This document shows, one piece after another, positions 21,613-27,274 of a DNA stretch of 42,698 bases. A program made the position numbers and the translations under genes. This stretch comes from Oscillospiraceae bacterium (GTDB lineage Bacteria; Bacillota; Clostridia; Oscillospirales; Oscillospiraceae): contig JABLYK010000017.1 of NCBI GenBank assembly GCA_018265835.1, positions 1 through 42,698 of the forward strand, read 5' to 3'. The stretch's first letter is position 1. Every line of letters begins with the position of its first letter. The notes below the pieces were generated by a model. That model had not been told where the DNA came from. It ran no database searches and was given only the letters and a program-made list of their open reading frames with translations.

Positions 21613-22392
21613 ATGAATATCAGAAGAAAAACGATCATCGCCGGGAACTGGAAGCTGAACAAGCGTGTGTCCGAGATCGCGCCGTATCTGGACGAGCTGA
21701 AGGCAGCCATGCCTGCCGCACGCTGCTGCGATGTGGTGGTTTGCGCGCCGTTCCCGCTGATCCCTGCGATTTGCGCGGAAGGCGTTGTCGGCGTCGGGGC
21801 ACAGGACGTGTCCGAGCACGAGAAGGGCGCGTACACCGGCGAGGTTTCTGCCGCGCAGCTGTCTGACCTCGGCGTGCAATACTGCATCGTCGGCCACAGC
21901 GAGCGCCGCAGCTATCACGGTGAGGACGATTTCATGGTCAATGAAAAGGCCAAGATCCTGCTGGCCAACGGCATTACCCCGATTATCTGCGTCGGCGAGA
22001 GCCTGAAGCAGCGCGAGAACGGCCTGACCCGCGAATATGTCGCATATCAGATCGCTGCAGCCTTCGCCGGCATGACGGCGGAGCAGGCGGCGTCCTGCGT
22101 TGTTGCATATGAGCCGCTCTGGGCCATCGGCACCGGCAACACCGCCACCAGCGAACAGGCGCAGGAGGTCTGCGCCGCCATTCGTGCAGTGCTGTGCGGC
22201 CTGTTTTGCGAGCAGGTTGCGAATGGAATCAGCATTCTGTACGGCGGTTCCATGAACGCCGGCAACGCCGCTGAGCTGCTTGCGCAGCCGGATATCGACG
22301 GCGGCCTGATCGGCGGCGCTTCGCTCAAACCCGTGGATTTTTCCAAGATCATTGCGGCCACTGCGCAGGGACAGTGCGATGCGCATGAATAA
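21613..22392 (+). CDS. tpiA: Triosephosphate isomerase
   Basis: A 259-residue TIM-barrel enzyme interconverting DHAP and glyceraldehyde 3-phosphate. Active-site residues are visible: GNWKLN (Lys), IVGHSERR (electrophilic His), VAYEPLWAIGTG (catalytic Glu and start of loop 6) and ILYGGSMNAGN plus DGGLIGGASL (phosphate grip). AGAAGGAGATT ribosome site, 28 bp after pgk. Its last codons overlap the gpmI start. Confidence 0.98.
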   Translation: MNIRRKTIIAGNWKLNKRVSEIAPYLDELKAAMPAARCCDVVVCAPFPLIPAICAEGVVGVGAQDVSEHEKGAYTGEVSAAQLSDLGVQYCIVGHSERRSYHGEDDFMVNEKAKILLANGITPIICVGESLKQRENGLTREYVAYQIAAAFAGMTAEQAASCVVAYEPLWAIGTGNTATSEQAQEVCAAIRAVLCGLFCEQVANGISILYGGSMNAGNAAELLAQPDIDGGLIGGASLKPVDFSKIIAATAQGQCDAHE

Positions 22393-23905
22393 GGTTGCGC
22401 TCATCATCCTCGACGGCTACGGCATCGGGGAACCGAATGCCGGGAATGCCATCTGGACGGCAAAGACCCCGGTGATGGACAGCCTGCTGCAGCGCTGCGC
22501 GCACACAAAGCTCTCCGCCTCCGGGCTGGATGTCGGTCTGCCGGACGGCCAGATGGGCAACAGCGAGGTTGGCCACACGAACATTGGCTCCGGCCGCGTG
22601 GTGTTTCAGGATCTGCCGCGCATCACGAACGCGATTACGGACGGCACGTTTTTTGAAAACCCCGTCTATGCCGGGGCAATGGACAGTGCCGCGCAAAGCG
22701 GTAAGGCGCTGCATATCCTCGGTCTGCTGTCAGACGGCGGCGTTCACAGCCACATTGCGCACATCTTCGCCATCCTGAAGATGGCAAAGCAGCGCGGGCT
22801 GGAGCGCGTGTACCTGCACTGTTTTCTGGACGGCCGTGATGTCGGCCCCTCGACCGGCGCCGGCTATGTCCGCCAGCTTCGGGACTATTGTGACGAGCTG
22901 GGCACGGGGAAAATCGCCACGCTGCAGGGCCGGTTTTACGGCATGGACCGCGACAAACGCTGGGAGCGCATCGAGGCGGGCTATCACGCCATCGTCTGCG
23001 GAGAAGGGCAGCAGGATGCCGACCCTGTGCACGCCGTGGAAGCCAGCTACGCTGCGGGCGTGACGGACGAATTCGTCAAGCCTGTGGTCTGCGACCCGGA
23101 CGGCATGATTCAGACCGGGGATTCCGTGATTTTTATGAACTTCCGGCCCGACCGTGCCAGAGAGATGACCTACGCGCTCACGCAGCGCGATTTCGACGGA
23201 TTCCAGCGCAGGAAGACGGTCTGCCCGCTGCACTACGTCTGTACCACGCGCTACGATGAGAAGCTCTCGGAGCTGCCGATTGCCTTCCCGCCGGAGGAGC
23301 TGCACGCCACGCTGGGCGAGCTCATCAGTGCGCAGGGGCTGCGCCAGCTCCGCATTGCGGAGACGGAGAAGTATGCGCATGTGACGTTCTTCTTCAACGG
23401 CGGCAGTGAAACGCAGTACCCTGGCGAGGACCGCGTGCTGATCCCGTCGCCGCGGGAGTTTCCCACATACGACCTCATCCCGCAGATGAGCGCGGTGCAG
23501 GTCAAGGACGAGCTGGCCGCGCGGATGCGTACGGGGGACTACGACCTTGTGATCTGCAACTTTGCCAACTGTGACATGGTCGGCCACACCGGCGTGATGC
23601 AGGCCGCGGTCGAGGCGGTGGAGTGCGTGGATCAGTGCCTGGGCGAGATCGTTGCGGTTGCCCGGGAAATGGGGTACACGCTCCTCATCACAGCTGACCA
23701 CGGCAACGCCGACCGCATGGTTGAGCCGGACGGCGGTACCAACACCGCGCACACGACGAATCTGGTGCCGTTTGTGCTGGTTGGTCGGGAGGCGCGTCTG
23801 CGCGAGCGCGGGCGTCTGGCCGATATTTCTCCGACGATTCTGGATCTGATGGATTTGCAGCAGCCAAAAGAGATGACAGGCGAGAGCCTGATTCTGCAAG
23901 AATGA
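22379..23905 (+). CDS. gpmI: Phosphoglycerate mutase, 2,3-bisphosphoglycerate-independent
   Basis: A 508-residue Mn-dependent mutase converting 3-PGA to 2-PGA. The alkaline-phosphatase fold motifs are LIILDGYG (metal Asp), GQMGNSEVGHTNIGSG (phosphoserine S62), LHILGLLSDGGVHSH, FLDGRDVGPST, FNFRPDRAREM-like MNFRPDRAREMT, CNFANCDMVGHTG and LITADHGNADRM. Start 22379 has AGGGA seven bases before it and overlaps the tpiA end by 14 bp; ATG 22385 is a possible alternative. Mn-dependent GpmI is typical of spore-formers, where it is switched off by acid pH in the forespore. Confidence 0.97.
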   Translation: MRMNKVALIILDGYGIGEPNAGNAIWTAKTPVMDSLLQRCAHTKLSASGLDVGLPDGQMGNSEVGHTNIGSGRVVFQDLPRITNAITDGTFFENPVYAGAMDSAAQSGKALHILGLLSDGGVHSHIAHIFAILKMAKQRGLERVYLHCFLDGRDVGPSTGAGYVRQLRDYCDELGTGKIATLQGRFYGMDRDKRWERIEAGYHAIVCGEGQQDADPVHAVEASYAAGVTDEFVKPVVCDPDGMIQTGDSVIFMNFRPDRAREMTYALTQRDFDGFQRRKTVCPLHYVCTTRYDEKLSELPIAFPPEELHATLGELISAQGLRQLRIAETEKYAHVTFFFNGGSETQYPGEDRVLIPSPREFPTYDLIPQMSAVQVKDELAARMRTGDYDLVICNFANCDMVGHTGVMQAAVEAVECVDQCLGEIVAVAREMGYTLLITADHGNADRMVEPDGGTNTAHTTNLVPFVLVGREARLRERGRLADISPTILDLMDLQQPKEMTGESLILQE

Positions 23906-23920
23906 TAAAAGGAGTACGCT

Positions 23921-25213
23921 ATGAAGGATTATTTTGAAATTGTTGATGTCAGCGCAAGAGAGATTCTCGATTCCCGCGGCAATCCCACTGTGGAAGTGGA
24001 AGTTACGCTCGACGACGGCACGGTCGGCCGCGCGGCGGTTCCGTCCGGCGCATCCACCGGTATTTATGAGGCCTGCGAGCTCCGCGACGGCGACAAGAGC
24101 CGCTATCTGGGCAAGGGCGTGCTCAAGGCGGTGGAAAATGTCAATGTGGAGATCGCCGAAGCGCTGATGGGGCTGAATGTTCTGGATCAGACCTCCATTG
24201 ATAAGCTGCTCATCGAGCTGGACGGCACGCCCAACAAGACCCGTCTGGGCGCAAACGCCATTCTCGGCGTGTCCCTCGCCTGTGCGAAAGCCGGCGCCGC
24301 CGCCACGGGTCAGAGCCTGTACAACTATATTGGCGGCTGCAACGCCAAGACCCTGCCGGTGCCGATGATGAACGTGCTCAACGGCGGCGCGCACGCCACT
24401 GGCAGCAACGTCGATATTCAGGAGTTCATGATTATGCCGGTCGGCGCGGAGAATTTCCGGGAAGCACTGCGCATGTGCTCCGAGGTGTTCCATGTGCTGA
24501 AAAAGGTCGTTCCGGCCTCCGGCGTGGGCGACGAGGGCGGCTATGCCCCGAATCTCGACAGCGACGAGGATGCGCTCAAGGCGCTGGTCAAGGCCATTGA
24601 GCTGGCGGGCTATAAGCCGTATGACGATTTCATGATTGCGATTGACAGCGCCTGCTCCGAATGGTTCAATGCCGAGGATGGCTGCTATCATCTGCCGAAG
24701 CGCGGCACCGTCATGACCCGTCAGGAAATGGTCGATATGTATGCGGACTTCGTGGAAAAATACCCGATTATCTCTCTGGAAGACGGCATGGCCGAGGACG
24801 ACTGGGAAGGCTGGCAGATGCTGATGGCTCGTCTGGGCGACAAGATTCAGCTCGTCGGCGACGACCTGTTTGTCACGAATGTGCAGCGCATCAAGAAGGG
24901 CATTGAGCTGGGCGCGGCGAACTCCGTGCTCATCAAGCTCAACCAGATCGGCACCCTGACCGAAACGCTCGACGCCATTCAGATGGCGCACAGAGCGGGC
25001 TGGACCGCCGTCGTCTCCCACCGCTCGGGCGAGACGGAGGACACTACGATCGCGGATATCTCCGTTGCCGTCAACGCCGGCCAGATCAAGACCGGCGCGC
25101 CGTCCAGAACGGATCGCGTTGCGAAGTACAACCAGCTTCTGCGCATTGAGGACGAGCTGTTCGACGTGGCGCAGTACCCCGGCAAGGACGCATTTTTCAG
25201 CGCCAAAAAGTAA
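23921..25213 (+). CDS. eno: Enolase
   Basis: A 430-residue enolase: 2-PGA to PEP plus water. The motifs are SAREILDSRGNPTVEVEV at the N-terminus, PSGASTGIYEA (mobile loop), VGDEGGYAPN (catalytic Glu), the metal ligands in AIDSACSEW, SLEDGMAEDDW and VGDDLFVTN, LIKLNQIGTLTET (catalytic Lys) and the signature VVSHRSGETED. The His loop reads GGAHATGSNVDIQEF, apparently one residue longer between His and VD than the usual GGxHAxNxVD. AAAGGAGT ribosome site. Last glycolytic gene of the cluster, ending at a terminator. Confidence 0.98.
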   Translation: MKDYFEIVDVSAREILDSRGNPTVEVEVTLDDGTVGRAAVPSGASTGIYEACELRDGDKSRYLGKGVLKAVENVNVEIAEALMGLNVLDQTSIDKLLIELDGTPNKTRLGANAILGVSLACAKAGAAATGQSLYNYIGGCNAKTLPVPMMNVLNGGAHATGSNVDIQEFMIMPVGAENFREALRMCSEVFHVLKKVVPASGVGDEGGYAPNLDSDEDALKALVKAIELAGYKPYDDFMIAIDSACSEWFNAEDGCYHLPKRGTVMTRQEMVDMYADFVEKYPIISLEDGMAEDDWEGWQMLMARLGDKIQLVGDDLFVTNVQRIKKGIELGAANSVLIKLNQIGTLTETLDAIQMAHRAGWTAVVSHRSGETEDTTIADISVAVNAGQIKTGAPSRTDRVAKYNQLLRIEDELFDVAQYPGKDAFFSAKK

Positions 25214-25237
25214 AGCAATAAATTTTCCTGAAATGTA

Positions 25238-25283
25238 TAAAAGGTGTTTGCACAGGCGATACTAGCCGTGTAAACACCTTTTT
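25238..25283 (+). terminator. Terminator of the glycolytic cluster
   Basis: AAAAGGTGTTTGCAC pairs with GTGTAAACACCTTTTT, with an inner GGC/GCC, ending in a T-run. It comes directly before the ribosome site of the SpoIIQ-like gene, so that gene may be expressed by read-through or by a promoter not recognised here. Confidence 0.85.
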
Positions 25284-25299
25284 CATGGAGGGAAACAGA

Positions 25300-26001
25300 A
25301 TGGATTCCAAGAAAAGCTTCGGCAAGAAGCTGGAGCACTTTATCGAGGGCAGGGGCTTCTACATAGTCCTTGTTCTGTGTGCGGCGATCATCGGCGTGTC
25401 CGCGTGGTCTCTGCTGTCTGGAACAAAGGCTATGGCTCCGAACGAGGGGCAGAATTCCACGTCGGTGCTCAGCGCCGTCACCCCCCAGCCAACCCCGGCG
25501 GAAGTGACTCCGGTTCCGCCCACGACGGCTCCGGTGCAGGAGCCGGAAAAAGTCCCGGAGGATGAAAAAACGCCGGCAGCCGCGGAAGCGTCCTATGTGT
25601 GGCCTGTAGAAGGGGAGATTCTCTACCCCTACAGCATGACAGCGCTTTTGTATGACAAGACGATGTCCGATTGGCGCACGCACGATGGCGTGGATATTGC
25701 AGCGGAGTTTGGCACGCCCGTGTCCGCGATGACCTCTGGCACGGTCACCAAGGTCTACTACGACGATCTGTACGGTACGACCGTCATCATTGAAAACGGA
25801 AATGGCCTGCAGTGCGTCTACTCGAATCTGGAGGAGATCCCGACGGTTTATGTGGGCGACGCGGTTGCAGCGGGGGACACCATCGGTTCGGTTGGCGCTT
25901 CGGCAGCCTGCGAATCGGCGCAGGAAAGCCACCTGCATTTGTCCGTTTCTCTGAACGGCGAGAGCGTGTCTCCGATGGAATACCTGCCGCAAAAAAAATA
26001 A
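25300..26001 (+). CDS. SpoIIQ-like M23 (LytM) family membrane protein
   Basis: A 233-residue bitopic protein. A short cytoplasmic lead and one membrane span (about 20-40) come first, then a Pro/Thr/Glu-rich linker (60-95), then a LytM/M23 domain. The segment YSMTALLYDKTMSDWRTHDG followed by VDIAAEFGTP resembles clostridial SpoIIQ, the forespore protein that joins SpoIIIAH across the intermembrane space. The zinc ligands H128, D132 and H213, with H211, are present (THDGVD and SHLHLS), so it may be an active endopeptidase, as in other Clostridia and unlike Bacillus SpoIIQ. Start 25300 has GGAGG eight bases upstream; 25285 overlaps the ribosome site. An alternative is a general M23 wall hydrolase. 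The gene follows a terminator and precedes the tRNA cluster. Confidence 0.8.
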   Translation: MDSKKSFGKKLEHFIEGRGFYIVLVLCAAIIGVSAWSLLSGTKAMAPNEGQNSTSVLSAVTPQPTPAEVTPVPPTTAPVQEPEKVPEDEKTPAAAEASYVWPVEGEILYPYSMTALLYDKTMSDWRTHDGVDIAAEFGTPVSAMTSGTVTKVYYDDLYGTTVIIENGNGLQCVYSNLEEIPTVYVGDAVAAGDTIGSVGASAACESAQESHLHLSVSLNGESVSPMEYLPQKK

Positions 26002-26019
26002 AAATCGAGACAAAACTTG

Positions 26020-26048
26020 TTGACAAAAGGGGCATTGTTTGATACAAT
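26020..26048 (+). promoter_or_regulatory. Promoter of the tRNA cluster
   Basis: Consensus TTGACA (26020-26025), 17-bp spacer, TACAAT (26043-26048), 33 bp before tRNA-Met. A strong stable-RNA type promoter. Confidence 0.85.
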
Positions 26049-26081
26049 GCTCCTTGCGTTTGGCGCTCAACGCGCCGATAT

Positions 26082-26158
26082 GGCGGCATAGCTCAGTTGG
26101 CCAGAGCATTCGGTTCATACCCGAAGTGTCCCCGGTTCGAATCCAGGTGCCGCTACCA
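26082..26158 (+). tRNA. tRNA-Met(CAT), elongator
   Basis: 77 bases with encoded CCA. The acceptor GGCGGCA/TGCCGCT has a G1:U72 pair, as in elongator Met tRNAs; the initiator C1/A72 mismatch is absent. Anticodon arm TTCGG-TTCATAC-CCGAA gives CAT. T loop TTCGAAT. One mismatch (C:A) in the T stem. Confidence 0.93.
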
Positions 26159-26183
26159 TGGGATGCCAAATTGGCATCCCAAT
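26159..26183. other. Intergenic hairpin between tRNA-Met and tRNA-Glu
   Basis: TGGGATGCCAA/TTGGCATCCCA, a near-perfect palindrome with almost no loop and no strong T-run. Probably a processing or spacer hairpin in the tRNA precursor. Confidence 0.6.
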
Positions 26184-26187
26184 TTAT

Positions 26188-26262
26188 GGCCCGTTGGTCA
26201 AGTGGTTAAGACACCGCCCTTTCACGGCGGTAACATGGGTTCGAATCCCGTACGGGTCACCA
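26188..26262 (+). tRNA. tRNA-Glu(TTC)
   Basis: 75 bases with CCA. Acceptor GGCCCGT/ACGGGTC, anticodon arm CCGCC-CTTTCAC-GGCGG with anticodon TTC, T arm GGG-TTCGAAT-CCC. Typical Firmicute tRNA-Glu. Confidence 0.95.
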
Positions 26263-26285
26263 CAGTTCAGCGCTTTGCGCTGTAT

Positions 26286-26362
26286 GGAGGCTTAGCTCAG
26301 CTGGTTAGAGCGCATGCTTCACACGCATGAGGTCGATGGTTCGAGCCCATTAGTCTCCACCA
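26286..26362 (+). tRNA. tRNA-Val(CAC)
   Basis: 77 bases with CCA. Acceptor GGAGGCT/AGTCTCC. Anticodon stem CATGC/GCATG with loop TTCACAC, anticodon CAC. T arm GATGG-TTCGAGC-CCATT. Last gene of the tRNA cluster and the left border of a mobile-element remnant. Confidence 0.9.
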
Positions 26363-26375
26363 ATTGAAAACACTG

Positions 26376-26412
26376 AAAAATCCCTGTAATCTCAACGGTT
26401 ACAGGGATTTTT
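26376..26412 (+). terminator. Terminator of the tRNA cluster
   Basis: A 14-bp stem AAAAATCCCTGTAA / TTACAGGGATTTTT (26376-26389 with 26399-26412), loop TCTCAACGG. Confidence 0.9.
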
Positions 26413-26433
26413 CTATCTGCAAAAACATACGAA

Positions 26434-26796
26434 TTAAAACCAATAAAAACATACTAAAACACAAAAAAGTTCTGTCAAATCTCTGTCACCGAAATGGCGT
26501 TTCGGCTTGGATTTTAGATGCGCTCGACAGCCATTCATCCTGTAGTGTGCCGGATCGTCGCGCCAATCTTTCTCGCCGCTGTAATCTGCCGGAAGAATCA
26601 CGGCGCTGGCGAAGCCGCTAAAGCTCGGGTCATGCCTCCGGGCGGATTTTTCCTCTGCGCACTTTCTCTTAGCCTCGCGGCGGGTGATCTTCCTCGCATT
26701 TTTGGGAAGCGCTGCGATCTGCTCCGACGTCTCAGCCCAGTACAGATTGTAGGTATTTCCGAAGTCACGGTAATAGCTGATGTAATATTTTTTCAT
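26434..26796 (-). CDS. Hypothetical protein, mobile-element type
   Basis: A 120-residue protein of unknown function. It begins MKKYYISYYRDFGNTYNLYW and has a basic stretch ARKITRREAKRKCAEEKS, then a hydrophilic C-terminal half that ends in a short hydrophobic tail VLVCFYWF. Small basic proteins of this kind are common in phages and integrative elements. The start is well supported by AAGGAGG before the ATG. It lies just after the tRNA-cluster terminator on the opposite strand, within a region whose composition is more AT-rich than the core genes. No homologue is recognised. Confidence 0.65.
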   Translation of the reverse strand: MKKYYISYYRDFGNTYNLYWAETSEQIAALPKNARKITRREAKRKCAEEKSARRHDPSFSGFASAVILPADYSGEKDWRDDPAHYRMNGCRAHLKSKPKRHFGDRDLTELFCVLVCFYWF

Positions 26797-26856
26797 TTTG
26801 TGTGCCTCCTTTTAGCTCTTAAATACGTTGTAAGTATGCTGTGTTTTTGAGGGCAA

Positions 26857-27087
26857 TTAGATGCCCTCATTTTTTATTTTTTCGACTCCGGCGCGGAAGA
26901 TTCGTGTTATAATTTTTTCGTCGTTCTGCTTTGCCTGCTCGACGAAATTGATTAACTCAGCGTCTTCATCTTTCCGGAGGCTTACAGTGTAACGCTTGTA
27001 GGTGTTTGCGTTCCAGCGGTTTTTAATTTCGCTTGATGTCTTGCCTATTGACTTCTGCCCCCTCTCGATGCTATAATCAAACCACAA
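26857..27087 (-). CDS. Ribbon-helix-helix (CopG/Arc-like) small DNA-binding protein
   Basis: The open frame gives 76 residues. The segment from about residue 16, KTSSEIKNRWNANTYKRYTV followed by SLRKDEDAELINFVEQAKQ, fits short Arc/CopG-type proteins of mobile elements, which have a beta strand (YTVSLRK) and two helices. Homologues usually begin at M(G/A)KTSSEI. Here that position is ATA (27048-27046), preceded by GAGAGGGGG at good spacing, while the only in-frame canonical starter is TTG at 27087 with no ribosome site. So the gene may start at a rare ATA or may have lost its start. A plus-strand promoter lies over its 5' end. Probably a repressor of nearby element genes. Confidence 0.65.
   Translation of the reverse strand: MWFDYSIERGQKSIGKTSSEIKNRWNANTYKRYTVSLRKDEDAELINFVEQAKQNDEKIITRIFRAGVEKIKNEGI
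27048..27077 (+). promoter_or_regulatory. Promoter of the candidate small RNA
   Basis: TTGACT (27048-27053), 18-bp spacer, perfect TATAAT (27072-27077) on the plus strand, reading away from the RHH gene. No open frame of convincing quality begins directly after it. Confidence 0.7.
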
Positions 27088-27177
27088 GGGGCGATGACCT
27101 GCGGTCAGCCCGTTGGCGTTTGGTTAAAACTTAAAGTCTTGAACCGCTACCGTGCTGGGTGGCGGTTCTTGCTTTTT
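27084..27177 (+). ncRNA. Candidate small noncoding RNA
   Basis: About 94 bases from the predicted transcription start to a terminator. The 5' hairpin has stem GGGC plus TGACC (27089-27092, 27095-27099), loop TGC, and GGTCA plus GCCC (27103-27111), with a two-base GA bulge. A single-stranded A/U-rich linker (about 27121-27140) follows. The end is an intrinsic terminator: GAACCGCTACC (27141-27151), loop GTGCTG, GGTGGCGGTTC (27158-27168), then TTGCTTTTT. It has its own promoter and no coding potential. It is divergent from the RHH gene. The family is not recognised. Confidence 0.6.
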
Positions 27178-27274
27178 ACGGTTATCGTTATCGTGTATGT
27201 AAATACATGAAACGTGATCGTAATCGGCACTTGCTCACCCCCCTTCCGGGTGGTGTGGCTGGCCGCCTCGCCCC

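Noticed and set aside
22730..25021. A 763-codon open frame on the minus strand
   Set aside because: It is antisense to gpmI and eno, with no ribosome site and no recognisable domain.
26286..26362. Reading the third tRNA as having anticodon TCA (selenocysteine-like)
   Set aside because: With the CATGC/GCATG stem perfectly paired the loop is TTCACAC and the anticodon is CAC (Val); the length and arms are those of a normal tRNA.
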